NCBI GenBank assembly: GCA_001942185.1
Contig: MKJV01000090.1
Span: 124,001 to 188,000, forward strand
Origin: Pseudonocardia sp. CNS-004
Lineage (GTDB): Bacteria > Actinomycetota > Actinomycetes > Mycobacteriales > Pseudonocardiaceae
Reading direction: 5' to 3'
Length of the DNA stretch: 64,000 nucleotides
Position numbers and translations under genes: made by a program. Positions 39,319 through 48,120 of the stretch are shown here, piece by piece (positions within the stretch are counted from its first letter, which is position 1; every line of letters starts with the position of its first letter). The notes beneath the pieces are model-generated. The model was not told the origin of the DNA. It searched no databases and was given only the letters and a program-made list of their open reading frames with translations.

Positions 39319-41479
39319 CGAGCGACCGCACCGCCGACCACGGCCACCCGCTGCGGTTCGGCATCGCCGTACCTCCCGCTGAGCCCGGGGCCGCCGTCGA
39401 GCTGGCGCTGTCGGCCGAGCAGCTGGGCCTCGACCTCGTGACCGTCTCCGACGACCCGGACGCGCTCGACGCGTGGACGCTCCTGTCCTGGATCGCCGGG
39501 GCGACGAACGATGTCGGTCTCGCGGTCGACGGGCTCGACCTGGTCCGGCGCCCCGCCGCCGTCGCCGCCCGCGCGGCGGCGAGCCTCGACCTGCTCGCAG
39601 GCGGCCGCGTCGAGCTCGGCCTCACGCCCGGTGGCGCCGAGGAGGCCATCGAGATCGTCCGCGCGCTGTGGGCGTCCGACCCCACGCCCGTGACGTACAG
39701 CGGCACCCACCAGCGGCTCGCCGGAGCCCAGCGCGGGCCCGCGCCCGCGCACGACGTCCCGATCTGGGTCGGCGGTGGCGCACCCGACCTCGCCGGGCGG
39801 GTCGCGGACGGGTGGTCCGTCACCCTGCCCGGCCTCGACCCGGAGGCCCGGAGGGCCGGGCTCGCCGCCGTCGACGCGGCCGCGCGGGCGGCCGGACGCG
39901 ATCCGCGGGAGATCCGCCGCATCGCGACCCTCGCCGGCCCGGTGGACGCCGACCTGCTCGAGGCGCTCGCACGCGACGAGGGGTTCGGCACGTTCCTGCT
40001 GGCCACGGGCGACCCCGACGCACTGCGGGCCTTCGCGGCGGTGGTCCCGGTCGTCCGGGCCCGGGTCGCGGTGGGGCGGTCGGGCGCGGGCGTGCAGGTC
40101 GGCTCGATCCGCAGCGCCGCGGTCCGCGCCCGCCGCCGGCCGGGCATCGACTACGACACGATCCCCGCGGCGCTCGTCGACGCGGCGGTCGAGCCGGGCG
40201 ACCTGCGCTACGCGGGCGTCCGCTCCAACTACCTGCGCGGCGGCGCGCCCGGCCTCGTGCTGCGCCCGCGCACCACCGCGGAGGTCGTGGACGCGCTCGG
40301 GTACGCGCGCCGCCACGACGTCGCGCTCGGGGTGCGCAGCGGCGGCCACGGCGTCAGCGGCCGCTCCACGAACGACGGCGGGATCGTCATCGACCTGGCG
40401 GCGCTCAACGGGATCGAGGTGCTCGACCCGGCCGCCCGCCGCGTCCGGATCGGCCCCGGCGCCCGGTGGGGCGAGGTCGCGCAGGCGTTGTACCCGCACG
40501 GCTGGGCGATCACCTCGGGCGACTACGGCGGCGTCGGCGTCGGCGGCCTCGCCACCGCGGGCGGGATCGGCTTCCTCGCGCGCGAGCACGGGCTGACCAT
40601 CGACCACATCCGCGCCGTCGAGGTGGTGCTGGCCGACGGCTCGGTCGTGCGCGCCGACGAGCACCACCACCCGGACCTGTTCTGGGGCGTCCGCGGCGCC
40701 GGATCGGCGCTGGGGATCGTCACGTCGTTCGAGTTCGAGGCCGACGAGGTCGGCCTGCTCGGGTTCGCCCAGCTCACGCTGGACGCGTCCGACACGGCCG
40801 GGCTGCTGCAGGCGTACGGGGAGGCGGTCGAGGCCGCACCCCGCGACCTCACGGCGTTCCTGATCCTCGGTCCGCCACGCCGGGGCCGGCCCGCCGCCGC
40901 GACGGTCATGGCCGCCGTCGACTCCGACGACCCGGACACGGTCATCGACCGGCTGCAGCCGCTCGCCGGCATCGGGCCGCTGCTCGCGCAGCAGGTCGTA
41001 CTGACGCCCTACCCGGGGATCGTGAGCCCGCCCGAACCAGGCCTGCACCAGGGCCGAGGCGAGCCGGCGACCCGGTCGGCGCTGGTGGAGCACATCACGC
41101 CCGGCTTCGCCCGCGCCGCGGAGGACTTCCTGCACAGCGGGGCGACCTACTTCCTCCAGTTCCGGTCGGTCGGTGGCGCGGTCGCCGACGTCGCACCCGA
41201 CGCCACCGCGTACGCGCACCGCTCGGCGAACTTCTCCGCGGTCGCGTTCGGGGCGAACCGGCGCCGGCTCGACGCGGCGTGGGACGAGATGGCCGATCAC
41301 TTCCGCGGGCTGTACTGGAGCTTCGAGACCGACCGCAGGCCCGACCGCCTCCTGGACGCCTACCCACCGGCGACGCTGCGCAGGCTGCAGGAGATCAAGA
41401 GCCGCTACGACCCCGAGAACGTGTTCCGGGACAACGTCGTGGTCCCGGCGCCGAGGAGGGTGGGCTCGTGGCGTCCTGA
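39315..41479 (+). CDS. Fusion of luciferase-like domain and berberine-bridge-type FAD oxidase
   Basis: About 720 residues. Residues 1-255 resemble the preceding luciferase-like protein (LRFGIAVPPAE, ARAAASLDLLAGGRVELGL, WVGGGAPDLAGRVADGW) but lack some 25-30 residues after the GL motif. Residues 270 onward form a PCMH/BBE FAD oxidase: NYLRGGAPGLVLRPRTTAEVV, a flavin-attachment region RSGGHGVSGRS with the expected His, GGVGVGGLATAGGIGFL, and C-terminal YDPENVFRDN. As read, the frame runs to 41,699, deep into the opposing LysR gene. One missing base near 41,455 would instead end it at 41,479. Both halves read continuously in one frame across about 39,960-40,200, with no sign of a stop and restart. 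Confidence 0.8.
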
Positions 41480-42372
41480 CGGGTCTCCTCCTCCAGGGCG
41501 CGCACCATCGCGACGGCGGCCGCACCCGGAGCCTCGTTCGTCGCCGCCCAGGCCGTGCGGCGGAGCCCGCCCGTGTCGTCGCGGACCGGGATCCAGCGGA
41601 CGCCGCGAGGCACCGCCTCCGCTGCGACACCCGGCACCAGCGCGATCCCGAGTCCGGCGGCGACGAGCCCGAGCCTGGTGGGCCAGTTCCGGGCGGTGAA
41701 CGCGATCCTCGGCTCGGCGGTACCGGGCCAGGCGCCGAACTCGGGGCCGTCGCCCGTGCGGGGGCCGACCACCCAGACCTGGTCGTCCAGCTCGGCGGGC
41801 GCGATCCACTCGCGGACGGCGAAGGGGTGCGAGTCCGCCACCGCCACACCGGGCCCGCGGGCGGCGCGCAGCTCGGTGAGGCGCAGCCCGTCGAGGTCGT
41901 AGTCCGGCAGGCCCTCGCCGGTCGCGAGGACAGCGACCTCCAGCCGACCCCGGCGCAACGCCCCCAGCTGCGCGGGAGTGGACGCCTCGGTGAGCCGGAC
42001 CTGGAGGCCGGGGTGCGCGGCCACCAGCGCGGCGATGGCGCGCGGCACGAGCACCGCGGCGGCGGACGGGAACGCCCCGATCGTCAGCCGGCCGGCGAGC
42101 CGATCGCGCAGGCCCGCCAGCTCCTGCGTCGCCGCGGCGACGTCGTCGAGGACCTTGCCCGCGTGGCGGACGAGCGCCTCGCCCGCGACCGTCGTCCGCA
42201 CCCCGCGGGCGTGCCGCTCGAAGAGCGCGGCTCCCGCCGCCTTCTCCGTGACCGCCACCTGCCGCGACACCGCCGACTGCGTGTACCCGAGGCGCTCGGC
42301 GGCTGCGCTGAACGACCCGGAGCGCGCGACCTCGAGGACGACGCGAAGACCGGTGAGCGTCAGGTCCGGCAC
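41395..42372 (-). CDS. LysR-family transcriptional regulator
   Basis: About 325 residues as read. The N-terminal winged helix-turn-helix reads LRVVLEVARSGSFSAAAERLGYTQSAVSRQVAVTE, followed by an effector-binding domain (LTIGAFPSAAAVLVPRAI, GVRWIPVRDD). The tail beyond EEETRQ overlaps the end of the opposing oxidase and is probably affected by the same missing base near 41,455, so the true stop may be nearby at 41,405. It is convergent with the oxidoreductase pair and divergent from the SnoaL-like gene, which is therefore its most likely target. Confidence 0.88.
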   Translation of the reverse strand: MPDLTLTGLRVVLEVARSGSFSAAAERLGYTQSAVSRQVAVTEKAAGAALFERHARGVRTTVAGEALVRHAGKVLDDVAAATQELAGLRDRLAGRLTIGAFPSAAAVLVPRAIAALVAAHPGLQVRLTEASTPAQLGALRRGRLEVAVLATGEGLPDYDLDGLRLTELRAARGPGVAVADSHPFAVREWIAPAELDDQVWVVGPRTGDGPEFGAWPGTAEPRIAFTARNWPTRLGLVAAGLGIALVPGVAAEAVPRGVRWIPVRDDTGGLRRTAWAATNEAPGAAAVAMVRALEEETRQDATSPPSSAPGPRRCPGTRSRGRSGS

Positions 42373-42389
42373 TGCGACAGGCTACCAAG

Positions 42390-42437
42390 CCATGAGGATT
42401 GCGCATGGCTGACTCCAGTGACATTCGCTTGTGCAAT
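42390..42437. promoter_or_regulatory. Candidate LysR operator between divergent genes
   Basis: The 115-bp gap between the LysR and SnoaL-like genes holds CCATG-N9-CATGG (42,390-42,408) and an overlapping inverted pair ATTGCGCA / TGTGCAAT (42,398-42,405 and 42,430-42,437). LysR regulators usually bind such sites in the divergent promoter. No binding evidence exists here. Confidence 0.35.
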
Positions 42438-42487
42438 GCCGTCGCCGGCGCCACGCTCGAGGAGAGGAATCGAGAGAGGAAACCACC

Positions 42488-42933
42488 ATGACCAGCACGT
42501 ACACCCGCGACGAGCTCGTCGAACGCCTGGTCCGGGCCGGAGAGCTGGAGGTCTCCGGCGAGCACCCCGAGGAGGTCGGCTCCTACTTCGACACCGAGAA
42601 CTTCGCGTTCCACGGGCCCGACGGGTTCGACAGCGACTACGCCGGGCTCAGCGAGTTCTTCGCGGCGGTCCGGAACGCCTTCGACGACCGGATCATCCGG
42701 CGGGGCATCGTCGTCGCCGAGGGCGACCTCATCGCCTGCCAGACGTGGATCGAAGGCACGTTCGTGCGTCCGTTCACCCACTCACCGGTCGGCACCGTCG
42801 AGCCCAACGCGCCCGCGTCGTCTGGGACCTGATCAACATCTTCAGGTTCGACGACGAGGGCCGGCTCGTCGAGGAGTTCGTCCGGAGCGACAACCGCAGC
42901 TTCCTGCGCGGGCTCGGCGTCGACGGCGCCTGA
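42488..42933 (+). CDS. SnoaL-like / NTF2-fold protein (frameshifted)
   Basis: About 148 residues in two frames joined by one missing base near 42,815: first part MTSTYTRDELVERLVRAG to VEPNA, then RVVWDLINIFRFDDEGRLVEEF. The order of a short helical N-terminus, the FHGPDGF region, a central polar strand and the late INIFRFDDEGRLVEE is typical of SnoaL/ketosteroid-isomerase-like cyclases or of stand-alone proteins of that fold. ATG 42,488 follows GAGAGGAAACC. No catalytic assignment is possible. Divergent from, and probably controlled by, the LysR protein. Confidence 0.8.
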
Positions 42934-42955
42934 GCCGGGGCGGCCGATCGTTGGT

Positions 42956-43012
42956 CGGAATTCGCTGGATCGCCGCGCCCGGGACGCTGAGCACGACCTC
43001 GCAACGATCATG
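42956..43012. repeat. Third copy of the 57-bp dispersed repeat
   Basis: It has the same length, order and 3' end (CTCGCAACGATCATG) as the pair at 25,825-25,953. It shares GGATCG, CGCCCGGG and TGAGC-CGA-CTCGCA blocks with copy 2, with roughly four of five bases identical over the last 50. It lies between the SnoaL-like gene and msrA, 17 kb from the other copies. Confidence 0.8.
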
Positions 43013-43054
43013 CCCCCGTCGCGGACCGGCGCAGCCTGTCACCTGGAACAGTGG

Positions 43055-43088
43055 GCACCCCCGCCTGGTTGATGCAGGCGTGGGGTGC
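43055..43088. terminator. Hairpin between SnoaL-like gene and msrA
   Basis: GCACCCCCGCCTG, loop gttgatg, CAGGCGTGGGGTGC: a long GC stem with one bulge. There is no U-run. It could end the SnoaL-like transcript or form part of the msrA leader, which begins about 50 bp further on. Confidence 0.4.
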
Positions 43089-43138
43089 TTGCACCGCACA
43101 GTTCCGAGTCACGGTTCCGAGTCGAGGAGGCGATCACG

Positions 43139-43657
43139 ATGGCGACCGAGCGCGCGATCCTGGCGGGCGGCTGCTTCTGGGGAGCGCAGGAACTCCTGCG
43201 CGCGCGACCGGGTGTCGTCTCGACCCGGGTCGGCTACTCCGGCGGCGACACCCCGAACGCGACCTACCGCAACCACGGCGACCACGCCGAGGCCGTCGAG
43301 GTCGTCTTCGACCCCGACGTCATCACCTACCGCGAGATCCTGGAGTTCTTCTTCCAGATCCACGACCCGAGCACGAAGGACCGGCAGGGCAACGACATCG
43401 GGCGCAGCTACCGGTCGGCCATCTACTACACGAGCCCCGAGCAGGAGCGCGAGGCCCGCGACACGATCGCCGACGTGGACGCCTCCGGTCTCTGGCCGGG
43501 CAAGGTCGTCACGGAGGTGGCCCCGGCAGGCGACTTCTGGGAGGCGGAGGAGGAGCACCAGGACTACCTCCAGAAGTACCCCTACGGCTACACCTGCCAC
43601 TTCGTGCGTCCCGGCTGGGTCCTGCCGCGCCGGACGGCGGCCTCCGGCCAGAGCTGA
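43139..43657 (+). CDS. msrA: Peptide-methionine (S)-S-oxide reductase MsrA
   Basis: 172 residues. Repairs methionine-S-sulfoxide in proteins using thioredoxin. The active-site motif is AGGCFWGAQE, with the catalytic Cys in GCFWG, followed by VGYSGGDTPNATYRNHGDHAEAVEV, IHDPSTKDRQGNDIG and YRSAIYYTSPEQ, all family hallmarks. The C-terminal half ends YPYGYTCHFVRPGW, holding a possible resolving Cys. ATG 43,139 has GAGGAGG nine bases upstream. Intact frame; converges on the small protein gene at 43,671. Confidence 0.97.
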   Translation: MATERAILAGGCFWGAQELLRARPGVVSTRVGYSGGDTPNATYRNHGDHAEAVEVVFDPDVITYREILEFFFQIHDPSTKDRQGNDIGRSYRSAIYYTSPEQEREARDTIADVDASGLWPGKVVTEVAPAGDFWEAEEEHQDYLQKYPYGYTCHFVRPGWVLPRRTAASGQS

Positions 43658-43670
43658 CCGCCGAGCGGCG

Positions 43671-44012
43671 TCAGCCGCGGGGCACCGCCAGCTCGTCGAT
43701 CCAGTACTCCCGCGCCAGGGCGTCCACCCCGGCCCGGGAGACCGAGCGCAGGTGCACGACGTTGCCGTCGGTGCCCGCCACGCGCCCGTGCTTCTGCAGC
43801 TCCAGCACGTGGTAGCGCTCCGGCGGGAACCCCAGCACGACGTCCACGGGGAAGCGGCCGCGTTCGTCGGGCTGGGCACCCACGCCGGGGTCGGCCTTGC
43901 CGATGGCCTGCACGCCGAGCCAGCCCTGGTAGAGCAGCACCAGCAGGACCACGACCGCGATGCGGCGCAACGGCGCGCTGCGCACGGCCCTACGCAGGAT
44001 CGGCGACGGCAT
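43671..44012 (-). CDS. Small membrane-anchored protein linked to ABC importer, function unknown
   Basis: 113 residues: a basic N-terminus (MPSPILRRAVRSAPLRR), one hydrophobic segment (IAVVVLLVLLYQGWLGVQAI), then about 75 soluble residues including PERYHVLELQKHGRVAGTDGNVVHLRSVS. I do not recognise a family. It overlaps the end of the ATPase gene by 23 bp, so it is translationally coupled to a sulfonate/nitrate-type importer and may be an accessory of it. Intact frame. Confidence 0.72.
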   Translation of the reverse strand: MPSPILRRAVRSAPLRRIAVVVLLVLLYQGWLGVQAIGKADPGVGAQPDERGRFPVDVVLGFPPERYHVLELQKHGRVAGTDGNVVHLRSVSRAGVDALAREYWIDELAVPRG

Positions 44013-44790
44013 GCGACTCGTCCCCCGCGAGCAGGTCGGTGATCCGGTTGCGGAGCGCGCGGAACTGCGGCAGCTCCCCGGTGGTGCGCCAGTCCCGCGG
44101 GCGCGGGAGGTCGACCGTGACGATCTCGTGCACCGAGCTCGGCCGCCCGCTGAGCACCACGACGCGGTCGGACAGGAACACCGCCTCGTCGACGTCGTGG
44201 GTCACGAAGAAGACGGTGGGGCGCTGCTCCTGGAAGATCCGCGTCAGGTCCTCCTGCAGCCTGCGGCGGGTCTGGGCGTCGATGCTCGCGAACGGCTCGT
44301 CCATCAGCATCACGGCAGGCTCGTTGGCGAGCACGCGGGCCACCCCGAGCCGCTGCTGCATGCCGCCGGACAGCTCGTGCGGGTACCGCTGCTCGAACCC
44401 GGTGAGGCCGACGAGGCGCAGGTACTCCGCCGCGGTCGCCTCCCGCTCCGCCTTCGCGACGCCGCGCATGCGCAGCCCGAACGTGACGTTGCCCTGCACC
44501 GTCTTCCAGGGGAAGAGCGCGTGGTTCTGGAAGACGACCCCGCGGTCGGGCCCGGGACCGCTCACCGGCTTCCCGGCCACGGTGACGCTGCCGCTGGTCT
44601 GCTCGACGAATCCCGCCACGATGTTGAGCACCGTGGTCTTGCCGCACCCGCTCGGGCCGAGGACGGACACGAACTCGCCCTCGGCCACGTCGAACGAGAC
44701 GTCGCCGATCGCGACGACCTCGTCGCCGCTGTAGGCGTCGACGTAGGTCTTGTGCAGGTTCTCGATCTGGAGTGCTCTCACCGCGTCCAT
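43990..44790 (-). CDS. ABC transporter ATPase, nitrate/sulfonate/taurine type
   Basis: 266 residues from ATG 44,790 (GAGAGG seven bases upstream); a longer frame from 44,901 runs over the permease end. Walker A GPSGCGKTT, signature LSGGMQQRLGVARVLA, Walker B VMLMDEPFASID and H-loop THDVDEAVFLSDRV. The sequence is of the SsuB/TauB/NrtD group. It energises the two permeases encoded just upstream. Intact frame. Confidence 0.93.
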   Translation of the reverse strand: MDAVRALQIENLHKTYVDAYSGDEVVAIGDVSFDVAEGEFVSVLGPSGCGKTTVLNIVAGFVEQTSGSVTVAGKPVSGPGPDRGVVFQNHALFPWKTVQGNVTFGLRMRGVAKAEREATAAEYLRLVGLTGFEQRYPHELSGGMQQRLGVARVLANEPAVMLMDEPFASIDAQTRRRLQEDLTRIFQEQRPTVFFVTHDVDEAVFLSDRVVVLSGRPSSVHEIVTVDLPRPRDWRTTGELPQFRALRNRITDLLAGDESHAVADPA

Positions 44791-44810
44791 CGGCGACCTC
44801 TCGAGTTCGG

Positions 44811-45608
44811 TCACGTGGCGGCCGACTGCCGGACCAGCCCCCAGCGTTCCACCGTGGCGTGCTCGAACGGCGCCAGCAGCAGCGCGTCCAACGCGTACCA
44901 CAGGATGCCCAGCACGATCATCCCGAGGAAGACCTCTGCGACGTCCCCGACGCGGCGGGCGTCGAACATCATGAACCCGATCCCGCTGGTCCCGACGATG
45001 ATCTCAGCGGCCACCAGCGCCCGCCAGCCGTAGCCGAGCCCGGTGCGCACGCCGCTGGCCACCGACGGCAACGAACCCGGCACGATCACCTCGGTGAACA
45101 CCTGGATCCGGCCGGCGCCCATGCTGCGGGCCGCGCGCACCAGCTCCGGCGGCACCTGCTCGATCCCGGCCACGATGCTCAGCACGAGCGGGAAGACGAT
45201 CGTGTAGACGATCACGAACGTCACCGCGGTGAGGCTGAAACCGAACCAGACGATCACGATCGGCAGCCACGCGATGTCGGCGACGGCCTGGAAGAACAGC
45301 AGCAGCGGCCAGGTCAGCCGCCGCGCGACCGGCGACATCCCGACCAGGAACCCGAGCGGCAGCCCGATCCCGAGGCCGAACAGCACTCCGTACCAGAGCC
45401 GGGTGAGCGAGTCGGACAGGTAGCCGGGCAGGATCCCGCGCTCCAGCAGCCCACCCAGCTCGGCGAGTACCGCGTCCGGCCCGACGAAGAACGCGGGCGG
45501 GAAGACCTGCAGCTGCGCCAGCAGCCACCACAGAGCCACCACCGGCACGAACGGTCCGAGGGTGCGGACCGCCCCGCTGCGGCCCAGCCTGCGCGCGAGC
45601 CCGGTCAC
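44811..45608 (-). CDS. ABC transporter permease, SsuC/TauC family (second permease)
   Basis: 265 residues, six membrane segments, with the loop ELVRAARSMGAGRIQVFTEVIVPGSLPS (EAA-like) and LGYGWRALVAAEIIVG typical of SsuC-type permeases. GTG start at 45,608 overlaps the stop of the first permease (GTGA). Having two different permeases suggests a heterodimeric membrane channel rather than the usual homodimer. Intact frame. Confidence 0.92.
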   Translation of the reverse strand: MTGLARRLGRSGAVRTLGPFVPVVALWWLLAQLQVFPPAFFVGPDAVLAELGGLLERGILPGYLSDSLTRLWYGVLFGLGIGLPLGFLVGMSPVARRLTWPLLLFFQAVADIAWLPIVIVWFGFSLTAVTFVIVYTIVFPLVLSIVAGIEQVPPELVRAARSMGAGRIQVFTEVIVPGSLPSVASGVRTGLGYGWRALVAAEIIVGTSGIGFMMFDARRVGDVAEVFLGMIVLGILWYALDALLLAPFEHATVERWGLVRQSAAT

Positions 45609-46393
45609 GGCCGGGCCGCCGTCATGCCCCAGCGCTGCACCGTGCGCCGCTCCAGCGGCGCGAGCAGCAGCCGGTCCATCACCAGCCAGAGCACGCCGAT
45701 GATCACCATCGAAGCGATGATGACGTCGGTCGAGAACGTCTTCTGGGCGAGGAACAGGGCGTAGCCCAGGCCCGCGCTGGTGGCGATGATCTCCGCGGCG
45801 ACCAGGCCGCGCCAGCCGTACCCGAGCCCGACGCGCAGACCCGTCACGACGCTGGGCAGCGCACCGGGCAGCAGGATCTCCCAGAACATCCGCACCCGGC
45901 CGGTGCCCATGCTGCGTGCGGCGCGCAGCAGCGGCAGCGGGATGCGACGCACGCCGAGCAGCGTGTTGTAGGTGAGCGCGAAGAACATCGCGTTCCACAC
46001 GATGAAGATCACCGCGCCGTCCCCGTAGCCGAGCCAGAGCGTCGCGATCGGGATCCATGCGATGCCGGCGAGCGCCACCGAGAACCGCAGGAGCGGCGCG
46101 AAGAACGCCGACAGCCGCGGGCTCGCCCCGAGCGCCACCCCGAACGGGAGCGCGGTGACGATCGCGAGGACGGAGCCGATCAGCACCCGCCGCAGGCTCG
46201 CGGCGACGTGGACGAACAGCTCGCCGCTCGCCGTCATCGAGACGAGCGCCGCCACCACGTCGGTGACCTGCGGGAAGATCCGCAGCGGCACCCCGGTGGC
46301 GGCCACCACCGCGGCCCAGACCACCAGCAGTGCGGCGAACGGGGCGAGGAACCATGCAACCGCGCGGGTCGGCGTCGAACGGCGCGCGGTCAC
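45605..46393 (-). CDS. ABC transporter permease, SsuC/TauC family (first permease)
   Basis: 262 residues with six membrane segments, the EAA-like loop LLRAARSMGTGRVRMFWEILLPGALPS and LGYGWRGLVAAEIIATS. Similar throughout to the next gene's product, consistent with an old duplication. GTG start at 46,393 overlaps the binding-protein stop (GTGA). Intact frame. Confidence 0.92.
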   Translation of the reverse strand: MTARRSTPTRAVAWFLAPFAALLVVWAAVVAATGVPLRIFPQVTDVVAALVSMTASGELFVHVAASLRRVLIGSVLAIVTALPFGVALGASPRLSAFFAPLLRFSVALAGIAWIPIATLWLGYGDGAVIFIVWNAMFFALTYNTLLGVRRIPLPLLRAARSMGTGRVRMFWEILLPGALPSVVTGLRVGLGYGWRGLVAAEIIATSAGLGYALFLAQKTFSTDVIIASMVIIGVLWLVMDRLLLAPLERRTVQRWGMTAARP

Positions 46394-47540
46394 GTCGCAG
46401 GGCACGCCGCGAGCGCGGCGTCGCGGTCGTAGCCGAAGCCTTCGTCGACGCGGGCGGCATCCGGAATCGGTGGGAGGTCCTCGAACAGGTCGGGCCTGCT
46501 TTCGGTCACGGAGGTGATCGGTCCGGGCAGGAACCGGTCGTCGACGGTGAACCCGGGCTGGGTGACGCCCTGCTCGGCCAGCATCTGCGCCACGGTGTCG
46601 AGCGCCACGTAGTTGCAGGCGGAGAAGCGCGGGTCGAGCTGCGCCACGTTGTACTGCATCGCCTCCTGGGCCACGGCGAGCTCGGTGCCCGGCAGCCACC
46701 GCGTCGCCGCCTCCGCCGCGTCCTCGGGGTTGTCGCGCATCCACTTGTCCGCCGCGGCGCGCGCGGTGAGGAACCGCTCGACGACGTCCGGGTTCTGTTC
46801 CACGAACTCGCGCAGCGCCACGATGTAGCCGACGTAGGGGATGTAGCCGCCGCCCCGCACGACCTCCTCGCTACCCGGCACCTGCTGCCGGATCGTGATC
46901 GGCCACGGGTCCCAGACGATCGCGGCGTCGATACCGCTCGTCTGCAGCGCCACCGGCATGTCCGGCGGCGCGGTGTTGACGATCTCCACCGCATCCACGG
47001 GGACCTGCAGCTCCTGGAGCAGCCCGATCAGGTAGAGGTGGTTGATCGAGCCGACCGAGACGCCGATGCGCTTGCCGCGCAGCGTCGTGAGGTCGCGCCG
47101 CTGATGCCGGAGCCGGGCCGCGCGACGACCGCCATCGTGTCGTCGATCGCCCGCTTGCTCGCCGAACCGGAGTAGTTGCCGAGCAGGACCAGGTCGAGCC
47201 CCCGCTGGGCCGCGCCGATCCCGGGCGTGCCGACCTGGACGAAGTCGACATCGCCCGCCTGCAGCGCGTTGAGCGAGTCGACGCCGGTCGGGAACGGGTC
47301 GGCGAGCCGCACGTCGAGACCCTGTTCCTCGAACGCCCCGATCTCCAGTGCGATCGGCAGGCCGAGCTGGTCGACCGCCGAGACGTAGCCCGCGTCGACC
47401 GTGACGAGCGGCGGCGCGGTCCCGCCGCCGCCCCCGCTCGCGTCGTCGTCGATCGTGGACCCGCCGCCGCACGCGCCGAGCGTGGCCACGAGGAGCCCGC
47501 CCGACAGCGCTGCGACGAGTCGCCTGCCCAGGTGGTTCAT
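46390..47540 (-). CDS. ABC transporter substrate-binding lipoprotein, NMT1/SsuA type (frameshifted)
   Basis: About 383 residues after restoring a missing base near 47,100 (SGIS / GRDLTTLRGKRIGVSVGS). The signal peptide ends in lipobox LGAC and a glycine-rich linker follows. The mature domain has LEIGAFEEQGLDVRL, LQAGDVDFVQVGTPG and the family's IDAAIVWDPWP motif. Likely ligands in this family are alkanesulfonates, nitrate or thiamine-precursor pyrimidines; the sequence does not decide. First gene of a five-gene leftward operon. Confidence 0.9.
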
Positions 47541-47641
47541 CGTCGAACCCTCCGATCTGCTGCGTCCCGACCGTAGGAGCAGGCGGAGGTGGTGGTGAAG
47601 TGCGAGTTCCGGATGGGGCTATTCGGATCCCAGATCGAACG

Positions 47642-48049
47642 TCACTCCGGTCGCCGCCGCAGCACCACCGCGGTGGTGATCAGGAGCACCACCGTGCCGA
47701 TCGACTCGACGACGAGCGTGGTGGGGGCCAGGTCGTAGCTCAGGCTCGAGCGGATCCCGAAGAGCCCGACGGTCAGGGCGAGCACGAGCGCGAGCAACGT
47801 GCCCGCCATGAACAGCAGGCCCAGCACGCTCGCCACCGCCAGCAGCCGGCCCCGGGCGAGGAGCACGGCGGCCGCCAGCACGAGCCCGCCCACGAAGTTC
47901 AGCACGAACAGCACCCCGAGGATCCCGCCCGTCCCGGTGAGGGCGAGGTACAGGTGGATGCCGCCCATCGCGAGCAGGAACAGCGCGCTGAGCGCCTGCC
48001 AGAACGATGAGCCCCGCCGGGCGCCTGCCGTTCGAGGTCCCGATGCCAT
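47642..48049 (-). CDS. Small four-helix membrane protein, function unknown
   Basis: 135 residues from ATG 48,049. Four hydrophobic segments: FLLAMGGIHLYLAL, LGVLFVLNFVGGLVLAAAVL, a third around GLLFMAGTLLALVLAL and a fourth near VVESIGTVVLLITTAVV. Charged residues flank them, and the C-terminus is basic. I recognise no enzyme motif. It stands 100 bp from the divergently oriented importer promoter region and 70 bp from katG, same strand. Confidence 0.7.
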   Translation of the reverse strand: MASGPRTAGARRGSSFWQALSALFLLAMGGIHLYLALTGTGGILGVLFVLNFVGGLVLAAAVLLARGRLLAVASVLGLLFMAGTLLALVLALTVGLFGIRSSLSYDLAPTTLVVESIGTVVLLITTAVVLRRRPE

Positions 48050-48120
48050 GACGGCTCCCCGTCTCCCGATGCGACCCGCCGCGATCGGTGGGCGCGGGGT
48101 CGCGCGTCGACGGCGCCAGG

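Noticed and set aside
41395..41699. A genuine 300-bp antisense overlap between the FAD-oxidase fusion and the LysR gene
   Set aside because: One missing base near 41,455 gives the oxidase a stop at 41,479 and a plausible LysR end. The overlap is more likely caused by that error.
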